In this document: one piece after another, positions 1 through 11,490 of the stretch | Numbering within the stretch: position 1 is the first letter of the stretch | Layout: each line of letters starts with the position of its first letter | Origin: Dysidea avara | Taxonomy: Eukaryota > Porifera > Demospongiae > Dictyoceratida > Dysideidae | Direction of reading: 5' to 3' | NCBI RefSeq assembly: GCF_963678975.1 | Contig: NC_089276.1 | Coordinates: forward strand, 4,365,098 to 4,429,097 | Length of the DNA: 64,000 nucleotides | Notes under the pieces: model-generated | The model's database searches: none | The model's input: only the letters and a program-made list of their open reading frames with translations | Told to the model about the DNA's origin: nothing | Program-made: the position numbers and the translations under genes

Positions 1-1
1 T

Positions 2-142
2 GGAGCTGGCATTACCACTAATGACATTCTCAAGGCAGCAGACTGGAGTTCTGACTCTGTCTTCAGGAGGTTTTACTACCGACCAGTTAATGATCCAACC
101 TTTGGAAGGACGGTTCTAGCCTCTGGTTCCAAGGAATCTTAG
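2..142 (+). pseudogene. Tyrosine recombinase C-terminal fragment
   Basis: An open frame enters from the left window edge and stops at TAG 140-142 (46 residues). It contains ILKAADWSSDSVFRRFYYRP, the usual end of tyrosine recombinases carried by DIRS/Ngaro or Crypton-type elements. The W-S-S box and a tyrosine in FYYRP match the catalytic nucleophile region. Only the C-terminus lies in the window, so I cannot tell whether the gene is intact or what element carries it. An 82-bp inverted repeat begins 85 bp downstream and may be that element's end. Family assignment is from motif recognition. Confidence 0.7.
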
Positions 143-226
143 GACCCTTGGATAGAGCTCAGCTTCACTAAGTAGTTTAAAGCTACAAACAACACTATCG
201 ATATGAGACTGAGCCTTCTGAAATAT

Positions 227-558
227 AATTTCCAAATGGCTCAAATCATGCAATGATTGCATGCTGTTTGGAATTATATGAAGAAGGTGAAGTTAAGCAT
301 ATCAATGGTCCCACCCACTCATTCCCTTATTGGATTCGCTTTCAAAGGTCGAAGTGTGACCACGCGGTTGGGTATTTATAGGGTGGTTTTCTTACGCATG
401 CGCAAGCCGTTTCCGGTGCGCATTACGTAGATTTTTTCTACCAACAAGCTGTAAATGTTTGGATTTGGGCCAAACACCATTGATATGCTCGACTTCACCT
501 TCTTCATATAATTCCAAATAGCATGCAATCATTGCATGATCTGAGCCATTTGGAAATT
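227..558. repeat. 82-bp inverted repeat with 168-bp loop
   Basis: Arms 227-308 and 477-558 are near-perfect reverse complements with a few mismatches. The loop (309-476) holds a TATTTATAG stretch and a short GC-rich palindrome CGCATGCG at 395-402. It lies just after the recombinase fragment, so it may be a terminal or subterminal structure of that element, or an independent foldback MITE. Confidence 0.8.
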
Positions 559-1387
559 AAAATTAAAACTATTTTTGAGTGCCATAATTGTCTGACCACA
601 TTGTGTAAACAACATGGCTTCATGCTGTTGATAACCCATGGTTTACAATAGACATTGCAGCTATACAAAGTGCCTGACTTTGTTGTTGTGAATGATGTGT
701 ATGCATGCAGATTAGCTTCAGACCTTCAGTGCTGATCACTGTAAAGTGTTAATAACACTTCCAAGTTGTGGGAAGTCATGCATTCATATACGCATGTCAA
801 CATAGATTTCTTCACTGTGATAAAGTCAATGAATACAATACTCACATGAACAACAAACTCTAGCTGTACAAACTATATTGTACTTAGCATTTATACTACT
901 GTGCACCAGTGAGCCAATGTTGTAGTCCATGCACCCATGGAAAATCTGTATATGATTCTTCTTATTGTGTACGGTCTTGGCTGAAATAATAAATGCACAG
1001 CCACTGACTATTTTAACTTATAATTATATGCTTGTCAGAGTTCCATGTCTTCAATTGTCTTATGACAGGTAGCTATAGCTCAGTATTATAGCTCAGTATG
1101 TGTGTATATTCATGAACACTGCATTAGGATGCTAATGTGAGTAAGAGACTAGAGTCCTGACACATGTAGTAAGACAAGTTAGACAACAGCTGCTCACTGT
1201 TGTGTGTAATGTATAGTCTTGTCCACAACCAATAGCAGTCAGGTAAATACTCTAATAATGCAGTCAAGTGTGTCTGATAACAACAAAGCTTACATTGAAC
1301 TTGACAGCTAGCCACTAATTATAAACTGCTCTACATATCTACAATGATTATCATTATCAATAAAACAAATCCATTACTGGGTTAATA
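559..1387. other. No recognised feature
   Basis: AT-rich intergenic sequence. No convincing coding exon, RNA gene or long repeat was seen on either strand. Confidence 0.5.
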
Positions 1388-1538
1388 AAGAAGGGATCGT
1401 TGGGGTGGTAATGCAAACCACAAATCTCTATTTTGACTCTCTGTCATAAATATTTAGTTACATGCTCCCCTTAGTCATTTTAAAATGAGTCAAAATAGGG
1501 ATTTGTGGTTTGCATTACCACCCCAGCGATCCCTTCTT
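1388..1538. mobile_element. Foldback MITE
   Basis: Arms of about 52 bp (1388-1440 and 1488-1538) begin AAGAAGGGATCG and fold on each other around a loop of about 47 bp. The strongly paired ends and small size fit a non-autonomous DNA transposon. No clear target duplication was found. The terminal AGGGATC motif recurs in other repeats of this window. Confidence 0.7.
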
Positions 1539-3014
1539 GTTTGGTGGCTTTTTTCAGCGATCCCTATTCCCATTTTAAAATTTCCAATTTTTTATTGATC
1601 TATATCAAGTGAACTTACATGCATAAGTATGTATCATGGAGCATAACATATTTATACCACCACTACAGTATTCCCAAAATAGTACAAACATTGGTTCTAG
1701 TAACAAGCTCATATTTGCGTGGGTACAACTAGTGTAAAAACCAAACAATATCTTGGTAATGAATGAATTTATTGCATGGAGTTTTTTTACAATTGTTTAT
1801 AGAAAGTTATACTTCCTAAATGGTCTTTACAGCACTACCACAACTGGACGGAGACCTTTCTCTGACTACTATTGATATACAAACTTTCAGTTTCCATTTT
1901 AAAAACATTCCATTTCATTCAAGGAAAACGGAACGGGGACTTTTTGTCAAGTAGTGTACCTTATCAAAATAGTTTACTTTGTAATGGAGCAGAAAAAAGT
2001 CTAGTACATTTGAAGACGTGGTGATTAGAAAGATCACTACCAAATTGGTGGCCTCTATTGAAAGTTGGTTCAACTGATTTTGCTCAAATTGTCCAAATCA
2101 GCACCAATCCAATACTAAATCAATAGATCGGTACATCTTTTCCTCACACGCATAACCAGCTGTGCAGTACCAGAAAACCTACCTCCCAATAAAAAAACAA
2201 TACTATCCAACTTTTAACCCTTAAAGGTGCACATGGCCTTGTTCGAAATATAATGGCAAATCGAATGGACTTTATCGCAAGTTAATAACAGCACCCATCA
2301 TCTAAGGTAGCAGAATGACGTAAACTGTGTAGCCATGCTTCGAAAGTTGTAGTGTTTTGTTTACAGCCATGTGTATTTGCCTATATATAGGCTTATGAGG
2401 GTTTAAAGGGATAAGCATGTAAAACTTAGTGATTTTCCAATGCCTGTATGTGATTGATTTTCTTTGTGACACAATCGATAAAACAGTCAGCCATTTTCTT
2501 GTTTATGAGCCTCATCACATGATCTTGTATATATAAACATGGATTCGACTTTAAATGAAGAGTACCATGAAGTTTATTACAATCATATAAGAGCTTTACA
2601 TTGAAAGTTATGGAGTGATTTCCGTAAGGATAGTTTTACTGTTGTTCAAATACAATACACCTGCAATTTGAAAGCAATTTTTAACCTTAGTTTCACATAA
2701 TATATTGGCTTGTATATATAAAAAATCACCTACTAATGGCAAATAAAATCTTTGCTTTGAGCCCATAGCTGCAAGTGTTGCAGAGTTATAGCTCTTTGTT
2801 TACTGCCTATACGCTAGGATGTAATATTTGGCTTTCATGCAATGTTTACTTTGAATGCAATATTACATAAAGCATTAAAACAAACAGCATGCAATGCATG
2901 TCTACCTCCTCTGACCCACAATGCCAGATGCAAAAGTGTATACAGTAACATGGATACCAGCTTTATGCTTACATGTCAATGGGATAAACACAATCACTAT
3001 TCCCTAATCCTTAC
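1539..3014. other. No recognised feature
   Basis: AT-rich sequence with poly-T and poly-A runs and only short, non-convincing open frames. It lies downstream of the Ig exon at 3015-3344. I could not identify further exons of that gene here. Confidence 0.45.
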
Positions 3015-3344
3015 CAGGTGGTAGCATGAGATTAATGGTAACATTATTAGTAGCAGGATAAGTATTACCAATTCCACAAGTATATATACCACTAGTAGAG
3101 TCACTGAATGTTGGAATGACTAGTGTAGAAGGATTGTTTGTGAAATAGGGATCACCAACTGGTGTGTTACGTTCAATCAGAACTCTAGTATTATTAGGTA
3201 AAAACCACCTGACTTGACCTCCATCACTACATCTACACTGAACCATCACATTCGGTGTCCCATCAGGTATTACTCCACCAGTTGGACCCAGATAATCAGG
3301 ACTTGTTGGGGTAATAGTACAACTCTGAGCTGATACATCAACCA
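3015..3344 (-). CDS. Immunoglobulin-like domain exon
   Basis: An open minus-strand exon of 330 bp (110 codons) lies between an acceptor (TTTTCTTATAG) and a donor (CTG|GTAAGG). Both junctions are phase 1, the usual Ig exon arrangement. It starts VVDVSAQSC and holds the first cysteine in VMVQCRCSD, a tryptophan in VRWFLP and the second cysteine in SGIYTCGIGN, with N-glycosylation sites NNT and NVT. It looks like the first Ig domain after a signal-peptide exon, but that exon (expected above position 3350) was not found. It may belong to a cell-surface or secreted receptor separate from the Ig cluster near 34-38 kb. The intact frame and both splice sites argue for a real exon. Confidence 0.7.
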
Positions 3345-3595
3345 CTATAAGAAAATAGAACATGACAGCATATGTTGACCATAATATCCTCACACATACA
3401 CATCTATTTGTACAAGTTTGTAGTCAAAACCTAGCATCCATACCAAACACAATAAGAGTATTACAGTTATTCATAAACTACTGTAACTATACAAACATTC
3501 AACATGAGAACACTTTAAAATTGTACTCTTGCTGTTTAAAATTGCATCTTTTCAAGGTTAAGTACATTCAAATCCCTGCTTAAAAATACCTTTTG

Positions 3596-3810
3596 GTAAG
3601 GGATGACAGTACTGCATGATAGGGATCGTATATTCCTTTTTGCTGGCAGGGCAAGGTGTGGATTCATGGTAGCACAAAATGGCTTCTCTGTGGCTAACTA
3701 TCATCATTATGCTACCACATTTATAATGGGAACAGTCCATATTTTTCTTAATGATTGTAGAGACAACTCTTGTACTGTTTCTCATTTATAACACTGTGCA
3801 ACAGACTGAA
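3596..3810. repeat. Dispersed repeat family X, fragment 1
   Basis: Similar in the same orientation to 4495-4745. Shared anchors include GATGACAG near the start, the G-GTGT-GATTCA-GGTAGCA block and the later CATTTGTAACGCGCTGAAC-like block. Related, more complete copies lie at 43190-43620 in the opposite orientation. The short open frames on both strands are not conserved as protein. Confidence 0.6.
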
Positions 3811-3971
3811 CCTACCTGAAAATAAAGCATAAAGACGTCTGATTCAGTTGTTTAGAAGAAAGCTGCTTAATAATGAGATGGGAGATCTGTAAACATTTAT
3901 TAGTAATTAAGCAAATGAAGGGTGATTGTGGGGGTGTATCAATATCAAAAAGTACAAGAAAGTTTGTCATC

Positions 3972-4480
3972 ATACAGTACAATAGTACTGTATATTAGGG
4001 ATCATGAAAATTTGGGCTATTCTAGCCAAAAATATCACCCCAAAACCAGCCTCACAATACCTTCATAGCACCTTGGCAGCATTGGCTATGTATAGCTTTC
4101 AGTGCAATTCAAACATTTCCAATAAGTTACTATGAAATTTGAAAAATAATAATTTAATGGAATTTTCCGCTGACTGGTTAACTGCTTTACTTACTAATGC
4201 TTTCATACTTCAGACAAGTGTAACTCGATAAACAGCTACGGCTTTAGGCCTGATTTTTTCAATTTTCGCATTGCTTCAGCTGAAAAGTGCCTTTTTTGGC
4301 ATACTGCAGTATGTACAAAACACCCATTGTGGACTTACCTTTGTCCTCCTTTGTGAGTTCAGTACAGACAAATCTAACTAGTGAAATCATATCTCAAGGA
4401 CTGACAGAGATCACAGAAAAGTTAGAAGTCAAAGTTCCACAATGACCCCAACACTGCTAGGCATACGATGCGATGGTTGA
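3972..4480. repeat. Dispersed repeat family X, inner part
   Basis: Begins with the palindrome ATACAGTACAATAGTACTGT followed by TAGGGATCATG. It then matches, as reverse complement, the block at about 43840-43990 and 49280-49420 (TTTTTGGGTGATATT). These are pieces of one large non-autonomous repeat scattered through the window. Confidence 0.5.
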
Positions 4481-4494
4481 CACTAATTCCCCAT

Positions 4495-4900
4495 TAGACA
4501 GGTTGGATGACTGGGGCCTCTTTTTTTTGATGACAGCCCAAGGTGTTGATTCACAGTAGCATGCGACGGCTTCCCAACATTTGTAAACAGGAATTGTCCG
4601 CATTTTCTGTGGTGACTGGATTGATTGTGGCACTTTCTCCTACTGTTCTTCATTTGTAACGCGCTGAACATAAGTGAAAGCAAAGTGTAATGACCACTTT
4701 TACTTTCAAGGTAATTGATAGTTAAGGCGCACATTCAGACGAAAAACATTAACTCTGGTGTCATTCTTTATTTTGATGCGGTATGCGTGAGTTCACCAGT
4801 CATAATAATGTTACAAAAAAGTAAACAAACACGTATAAAAAATAAGGAAAAATTAGAAATTTAAGTTTGATTAGGGATCATAGAAAAAATCTGCAGATAT
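4495..4900. repeat. Dispersed repeat family X, fragment 2
   Basis: Direct copy of 3596-3810, extended to the block GATGCGGTATGCGTGAGTTC at about 4770. That block is the reverse complement of 43210-43240. No conserved frame. Confidence 0.6.
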
Positions 4901-4923
4901 ACTAGTGGACATTTAATCCCTAC

Positions 4924-4950
4924 TAGAACTGGGCGATATCAAGAATTTTA
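4924..4950. repeat. hAT terminal inverted repeat, left end
   Basis: TAGAACTGGGCGATATC is a typical hAT terminus and resembles the ends of the MITE at 19803-20218. It lies about 180 bp beyond the stop codon of the hAT transposase relic and probably marks its 3' end. The partner terminus was not found because a later insertion interrupts the element. Confidence 0.55.
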
Positions 4951-5131
4951 CATTGACCAATTATGAGCAATAAATATCACGATATTGTATTATTTCAAAT
5001 AAATTTGTTAATTATTTATGTAGGTATTCAAGACTGCTACTGATATGTACTACACAGAGTCCACAGCTATAGTGGCTACTACAAGTCTACAGAATCAAAC
5101 TTTTGTACTGTAGTCTGTAATGTATGTCACG

Positions 5132-6264
5132 TTACTCAAGTAATGTTAGTCTTTCATATTTAGTGCTAGCAAGAAACACTAAACTGTCCACTTTGTCTGG
5201 TTTAAGGCATGACTTTTCGTCAGATACGATGTTCCCTCCACAGCTAAAAACCCGTTCAGCTGGAACACTTGTAGCACACACACTCAGATACCTTCTGGCT
5301 AGTTGAGCAACCAGAGGGTATCCACTTGATTCATTTTTCAACATCAAGGTGAGGATGTGACAATACTGATTAAGTTGTTGCTTCACTTTCTCTTGAGGTG
5401 TTGAAGGGGCAGCTGAACTATGACCAAGGCACCGACCAAGTATCTTGCTCAAGCCTTTGGCTTTCTTGGCTGGAGGCTGATCAGTAGTAGTATCCTCATC
5501 AGTTGACTCAGTGGTGATTCGTTCACTAGAAAAGCACTCAAGCATTTGTTTTTCCACATCTTCTAAAACTTTTACTCTATCTTTAACATATGCCAATTTA
5601 AATCTCAGATTCAAAAAACAAGAAAGCTGTAAGAGGTGATCCACACCTGCATCCAGTGCAGGCTCAACATATCTCATCTCCATACTGACTCTAATCCTTT
5701 CTTTTATTTCTTTTGCTAACTCAACATCATCTTCCTTATAAACCAATACTTCTGTAGAGAGATGATTTAACAGTGGCCTTACAGCTGATATGATAGGACA
5801 CTTCTCTGCTGACAGGGCATCAGTCATCTCCTTCAGAGGTTTAAGTGCTGTAGCAACACCCTGTAGAACATCACAGTCCTGCCAAGTAGGAATCAAATGT
5901 GATGAGCTCATGTCAGCACCAAGAACAATCCTAATGGCTTCAATCTGTTCAAGCACTCTCTCCACCATATCGTACGTAGACCCCCAGCGTATTACAACAT
6001 CTAGTTTGAGTTGGTAAATCGGAAGGTTCTTTTACCCTTGTGCAATCGCCAAGTCTCGTTTCTTTTTCCAGCTACAAGAGAAGGCTGCAACCATACTTCT
6101 GCACACTCTCAATGCTCGCTGGACACGGGAACCATTTAGGCCTTTATTAACTGCCAAATTCAAGTTGTGTCCGAAACAACTTAGTCGTAGCCACCCAAGA
6201 ATCTCGCAGGCTGCCTTAACATTTGAGCCACTGTCTGTAGTAATCCCAACCAACCTGCTCTCTT
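5132..6264 (-). pseudogene. hAT transposase, interrupted
   Basis: One reading frame runs the whole length with a single in-frame TAA at 6032-6034. The 5' part has VGITTDSGSNVKAAC and CFGHNLNLAVNKG, the hAT catalytic-core signature (ITTDxGSN, then CxxHxLNL). After the stop come RWGSTYDMVERVLEQ and the C-terminal dimerisation region (SGYPLVAQLARRYLSVCATS, then PAERVFSCGGNIV). hAT transposases catalyse cut-and-paste transposition in the nucleus. The N-terminus, with the expected BED zinc finger and first catalytic Asp, is missing: the frame meets a stop at about 6265, where a dispersed repeat shared with 41155-41520 begins. Truncation and the stop make this a dead copy. Confidence 0.85.
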
Positions 6265-6640
6265 AGTTGATATAAGGAGGGGAGGGGGCTGATCAGGGAC
6301 GGATCCAGACTTATGGAAAGGGGGATCAAATGAACTAAGGTACTACATTGTCTCTGGTTTGGCAAGGTGAGACCAAAAAAAAAAGGTGACAGCCAGCTGA
6401 CAATAGCTGCCCACCTCACCAGCTACGCATTTATAGCTGATTAACTATGTAAAAAAATACTTACATAGCTCGCTACACACTGCTCTAATAAGCACCATGA
6501 CTGCTTTATCAGAGTGACTGCTCTATTAGAGTATCTCGATCTTTATAACGGTTTTCAGCCCCACTCCAAGAAGGATAATTTCAGCGTGATATCATTCTGG
6601 GGGGGGGGGGGGGGGCTAGCCCCCCCTTTTCCACTGCCTA
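6265..6640 (-). repeat. Dispersed repeat Y, inserted in hAT relic
   Basis: Reverse-complement copy of 41155-41520. Shared landmarks are the end ATATCAACTA, the block CAGCTATTGTCAGCTGGCTG and the TCTAATAGAGCAGTCA motif (6514-6540). Similarity stops exactly where hAT coding sequence begins, which marks the junction. Confidence 0.7.
6599..6615 (+). repeat. G17 homopolymer
   Basis: Seventeen consecutive G residues, followed closely by a C7 run at 6620-6626. Such tracts can form G-quadruplex or hairpin structures and are prone to sequencing error. Confidence 0.9.
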
Positions 6641-6920
6641 TGCCCTATGCAAAATTTCTCCTAAATTATATAGGAGACATTTTGTGTGCTCTACGTAATA
6701 TTTCTCCTATAATAATATATGGGAAAGATTGTGCATAGGGTGTGCAAAATTTCTCCTATAATATATGGGAGACATTTTGCGTACCCTAAGCAAAATTTCT
6801 CCTATAGTATAGAGGGATGCTGCTTGGCATAGGGGTATGCTATTTCAGTACAAGCACTCCTCTACATATAGGAGACATCGTGCATAGGGGTACGCAAAAT
6901 TACCCTTATATATATGGGGT
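6640..6920. repeat. Degenerate palindromic tandem repeat
   Basis: Three to four diverged units of about 80 bp, each with CAAAATTTCTCCTATA, an ATATAGGAGACATTTTG-like inverse and a GCATAGGGGTA linker. Each unit can fold on itself. No coding potential. Confidence 0.7.
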
Positions 6921-7019
6921 GCGAATCTAATTAGCGTAATTTTATCTTTACCCTTTGGGGAATATTTACACATGTGTGAGGATAAGTCTCATCAATTTCT
7001 TTATTGTCTTCCTTTATTA

Positions 7020-7284
7020 CAGGGCCAGTCACAATGGAGAACTCAGATGAACCCTCGTTTACAAACATAAGGAAGCCACAATGTGGTGCTAAGGCAAATC
7101 AACGCCTTGAACTGTCAGCTAAGATAAATAGGACACAAAGAAAGACATAGGTAAGTCCACGAAGCATGCATTGTATGTACTGTGGTATGCCAAAAGCCAC
7201 TTGTCAGGCTGAAGCAACATCAAAGAGTGAAAAAATCAAGCCCGTAGCCTCAGCCGCTTTCAAATTACGCTTGTCTGAAGGCAT
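7020..7284 (+). repeat. Dispersed repeat family X, 3' part
   Basis: Parallels 43600-43780: TAAGTCCA, GAATGCATTGTA, CTG-GGTATGCCAAAAG and the end GAAGGCATCAGTCAGTCA. The CAGT array starts exactly at this end, so the microsatellite probably grew from the CAGTCAGT seed in the repeat. Confidence 0.7.
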
Positions 7285-7464
7285 CAGTCAGTCAGTCAGT
7301 CAGTCAGTCAGTCAGTCAGTCAGTCAGTCAGTCAGTCAGTCAGTCAGTCAGTCAGTCAGTCAGTCAGTCAGTCAGTCAGTCAGTCAGTCAGTCAGTCAGT
7401 CAGTCAGTCAGTCAGTCAGTCAGTCAGTCAGTCAGTCAGTCAGTCAGTCAGTCAGTCAGTCAGT
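7285..7464 (+). repeat. (CAGT)45 microsatellite
   Basis: 180 bp of perfect CAGT tetranucleotide, 45 copies without interruption. The repeat has no stop in the frame that reads Ser-Val-Ser-Gln, which makes an artificial open frame. Confidence 0.98.
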
Positions 7465-7574
7465 AACATCCAAGTAAATAATAATAATAAAAACCTTTAT
7501 GATCCTTATACACAGTACTATTGTACTGTATGACACATGCACATCATCTCTTACACAAGCAAATCCTAATCTAA

Positions 7575-7774
7575 ACCAACAGCCAAGCTGTAAAAAAAAG
7601 ACTGCGGTCCCCAAAAAAGCCAGGGTGAAAAAAGATGTGAAATCCAAGGTGGCAGCCAAGAAATGGCTATGATGGTAGATAAATGGCAAAAATTTTAATT
7701 ACAACAATTCAGGTGAATTGCATTGCCTCCTCCACTACGATTCGGCACCAAATTCACCTGAATTGTTGTAATTA
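7575..7774 (+). mobile_element. Foldback repeat with Lys/Ala-rich reading
   Basis: Copy of the family that is complete at 47391-47712. It contains AGCCAAGCTGTAAAAAAAAG, a block reading KKARVKKDVKSKVAAKK, and a hairpin with arms 7696-7719 and 7751-7774. A further copy lies on the opposite strand at 8606-8730. The Lys/Ala reading resembles a histone H1-like tail, but that is only a resemblance. Confidence 0.65.
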
Positions 7775-8605
7775 AGGATGCTCTGTACAGTTGCGCGTAT
7801 GGCTTCCCGTAAATTATGTTTTCTGCTTTAACTTACGAACGGATTAAACTATTCTGCTAAACTCTTTTTATTTGCAATAAGCTATCACTACTGCACAGTC
7901 CAAATCCCATGTCTTAACTCACTGTAGAAGGTGAGTTATAAATTTTCGCTTTAAACTAGAACTAGTCCCACAGTTTATGCCCTAGAGACTTGATTCTTTA
8001 AAAATACATTATTGAAAACTGTACAAACAAACGTGCATTTCTATTTTTGTTCTCTGGCTTCTCAGTCATCAGATACTCTTCTTCCGCTTTTGTGCTGGCG
8101 CTAATCAGTCTTCTTTACCTCCACGCCATTCCTCGCCAGAAGGAGCTATCAAAAAATGACAAACGCTCTTTTAATGCATAAATATCATGGTTTCCCATCT
8201 GAAATTTTCATACCTATCGGGTCTAAAATAACGTACTAGTTCTAATTTTAGTATCAAGGTGTAGAAACTGAGGCGCCCGCAGCTGTTCTATGGCCACAGT
8301 TATTGTTTCTTAATTGCGTAACCAGAAGATAATCGCTCAATTACGGATCACTATATTCATTAGACCACTATGAAGAAGATACAACACTTACTTTGCTTCC
8401 TTCATGTATATCACTCTTCTTTCTTCATTTGTGGCAGGTTATTTCATCATAAAAGACATTTTCTTGTTGTGCATGCCACACGTTAAACAAGCCACAGGCT
8501 AATTAGATAATTACTGGTGACCATGGGAATCCATTAGTAAACCCCAGCTGTGCTAACCTCAGAATCCATACGTGGAACTGTACAGAGCACCAAAAAAATT
8601 TTTTT
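7775..8605. other. No recognised feature
   Basis: No supported gene or repeat. The sequence is less AT-biased than its surroundings around 8040-8160 but has no long frame or splice pair I trust. Confidence 0.4.
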
Positions 8606-8730
8606 TGCCATTAATCTACCATCACAGCCATTTCTTGGCCACCACCTTGGATTTCACATTTTTTTTCATCCTGGCCTTTTTGGGGGCTGCACTCTTTTTT
8701 TTACAGCTTGGCTGTTTTGGTTTAGATATC
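8606..8730 (-). mobile_element. Foldback repeat, second copy
   Basis: Reverse-complement partner of 7575-7690: CATCACAGCCATTTCTTGGC, CACCTTGGATTTCACAT, ACAGCTTGGCTGTTTTGG. It lies about 900 bp away in opposite orientation. The overlapping hydrophobic open frames are by-products. Confidence 0.65.
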
Positions 8731-9451
8731 ACTTCTTTCTGTATTGTAAGCCACAAAGCCGGCCATAAACTGGCTTCGGAGCTTCCTTTTAACTTTTTTT
8801 CTTGCTTCCTTTACTGCAGGAATTGTGGAACAAAAGAAGTAAACGTACGATTAAATATTTGTACATTTAACGTTGAATGATTATCACATACTGTAGTTAA
8901 TAAGGTGATTTCTTACATAACTGAACTGTATCTGAAACTCTCATTGTTTGTAGCTGAACTCTTATCACTTCTAACACTGTTCTAAGGTGTTAACTCACAG
9001 AGCGATTCACCAGTTTCTTTGATTCTTCCAATGTCGCACCCAATGCGCATGTTTAAAAGCTGCATATAAAACTTTACAGAACGCATGCACCACATCCACA
9101 TAAGCCACTATAATTGCACATGTACATAGTAAAAGTATAGAATATTGTGAAGTATATAAAATTCCAGGATCCTCGTGGATCCCTTGGTCCCCAGGTCCAC
9201 TGTTTATACCTTCCCAAGAAACAATGTTTCATCATATTTGTCAACGTAATGGAGCCTGTCTCAGTGACCACCTGTATAATAAGGAATTATGCAATAATTG
9301 TATCACTATGTTATTGCCTTTTGTGGTGACTTGTTTCTCACATGAGCACATAAACAGAATTAGTATGTCACTGAATGTGTCCCACTTGAGATTTTTAGTG
9401 TATGTTTTTAAGATGTACATTTGTACATAGAACTTTCTTCTTTCCTTGTAG

Positions 9452-9535
9452 TACAAGTCAATTATAGAGAGACTTGACAGACTGGCAGCTCATCCACTGG
9501 CTGGGACAGTACAAACATTTCTGGACCACTATTGA
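9452..9535 (+). CDS. Possible terminal exon, unrecognised
   Basis: After a good acceptor (TTTCCTTGTAG), 27 codons read YKSIIERLDRLAAHPLAGTV and on to LDHY before TGA 9533-9535. The composition looks protein-like, with an amphipathic helix. No upstream exon was found, no family is recognised, and it may be a chance frame. Confidence 0.2.
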   Translation, partial: YKSIIERLDRLAAHPLAGTVQTFLDHY

Positions 9536-9729
9536 AGGGTGGTTGTTGTAGGTTGGAATAGCTGTGGTGGTGTGTATCATCCAAATTTCTTATCACAAAT
9601 TAATGAATTTGTGCGAAAGCCACTTGAAGGAGAATTAGATGTCACCTAGTGTCACCATGCATGCCCATATTGTGTAAACATGCATTGCTGAAAAGTTCTC
9701 TGTGGGTTTAAGGGTGAGCTAAATATTTT

Positions 9730-10400
9730 TTGACAATTAAAGGGACTATGTGTCCAAGGATTTTGAAGAAGTATGTGTCATTTCTCCCACAGTTTAGTGT
9801 CAAAGCAGCCTGCATAAGTGAAATGAAGGCTTGTAAACATTGTATTACACTTTCAAGAAGCTCAGCTTTATGCAGAGGCCGCTATTCAAAAGAACACATT
9901 GTGAACAACTTTTCTAATGAACTTGTGGGTGTACTACAACCAAAAAACAGCCTAATAGACTTTGTAAGATATCAGAAACAACAAATTCCTTCAAAGAGAA
10001 AGGGGCGCATCCCATACTGATGTGAACAAAAAGTGCAAGGCAGCCTCGAGGCTTTCTCTAAACACTTCACACGAGAGAACTAGACACACTATAAATAAAA
10101 CAGTTGAGAAGATACTTCTGCGTGTAATTTGTAATTTTAAAGTGGTTTCTTAGTTACACTTCTTTTTGCATAGCAACATAATTACTGAATTATAATTCAG
10201 GAATTACAAAATATGCTAAATTGCAGTTTTTACAAATCTAATTATCTAGCTGAATTAATAATAGCAATAGTAACTAAATTATACACATGGTAGATTAATT
10301 ACCTGTTTAGTTGGAATAGGATAGTATTAACTGCATGGACGTCTGGTTTTGTAGAAGTAGCATAACATCAACATATAGGATTGTTTTAACCTTGCTTACA
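9730..10400 (+). repeat. Dispersed repeat Z with 96-codon frame
   Basis: The frame 9730-10020 (96 aa) contains SVKAACISEMKACKHC and ENNFSN-like segments. The same DNA recurs as reverse complement at 23564-24985, where the frame is broken and an unrelated block of about 800 bp intervenes. Similarity continues past the stop to about 10395. This is therefore an old repeat, possibly a fragment of a transposon gene, rather than a host gene. No domain is recognised. Confidence 0.55.
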
Positions 10401-11018
10401 ATACTAATAGTGACAAATGTAGGAGTTTAATATCAATATCAACATCATGTTTACTTATCACTCGCGTTAAAGTTCAGGGCTTGATGGTAGCTCAGTCACG
10501 TTTTATAAATTGTGTTCAAAGGCTTCTGCAACATGTTTGATGCACATCATATTGGTTTTTTTTTGTGATGCTGTACTATAGGCTACACTAGAAAATTCAT
10601 GTTTTATGGTTGTACAAGTCAGTCTATTTGCAAGTCCGTTTTCCAGGCCATTCCGCATTTCGATCACGCCTGAGACATTCAGATAATTTATACATGCAAT
10701 CTATATAGTAGTTTTCATTAATGGCAATCATTTTGACTTATTGATTTGACCACCATCTACTCTAAAATAAAATGGCAGCTGTTGTTGCCAGAATCAGTGT
10801 AACCAAGAATAATAAACCCAGTCTTAAGTGACCCACTGCCATAAGCTACAAGCACATCCTATAGGAAGTATAGGAATAGCGGACTGTGCACGTATCATTC
10901 ACATTACCAAACCGTATATAATTGGTCAAACACTGACAGTTGAGCATAAACACTGCCTTTAAATAAAGATAGCAAGATTACTTAAATTCTGCTTACCCTC
11001 GAGTTAAAGCACCCTGCA
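10401..11018. other. No recognised feature
   Basis: Intergenic sequence without supported genes or repeats. Confidence 0.4.
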
Positions 11019-11025
11019 GTATTAC

Positions 11026-11490
11026 CAAGAGTTCATAATATATATACTGAGGAGAGTGTCCTACTCTCATATACTGTACCCCTGTAGAACGGCGTATCGT
11101 GAAGTTATGACATAACGACAAGATGTTGTGGTTTGTGACGTACGGGAAGCCATAAAAGTCCAAGAATCGTTAGCACTGTTTCACACTCGCGACACTCAGG
11201 ACAGTCATATTAGTTAATGGCCTAACAAGAAATGCCTACGAAGCGGCCTTAACCCATGAAGGAACAATTGTAGTTCGGTGAGAAAAGCTTAGAGCTGGAG
11301 TTAATTTGGTAGCTAGTGACGTTGTTAGGCACGTACTCAATCGATACCATGTTCAACTAATGACATCATTAATTATACAAAGAAAAACGGGCAAACTCAA
11401 AAGTGCTACGTCATAACTTCACGATACACTCTTCTACAGGGGTGTATGAGAGTAGGACACTCTCCTCAGTAAATATATTATGAACTCTTG
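11026..11490. mobile_element. MITE with 7-bp target duplication, long form
   Basis: A 465-bp element. Its termini, CAAGAGTTCATAATATAT and the inverse, are extended by inverted repeats of about 85 bp (GAGGAGAGTGTCCTACTCTC and onward). It is flanked by direct GTATTAC copies at 11019-11025 and 11491-11497. Two tiny relatives with the same ends lie at 38192-38220 and 41788-41840, also with 7-bp duplications. The inner 300 bp has no transposase-like frame, so it is non-autonomous. Confidence 0.88.

Noticed and set aside
7166..7477. 103-codon frame ending in Ser-Val-Ser-Gln repeats
   Set aside because: It is the translation of the CAGT microsatellite plus a dispersed repeat.
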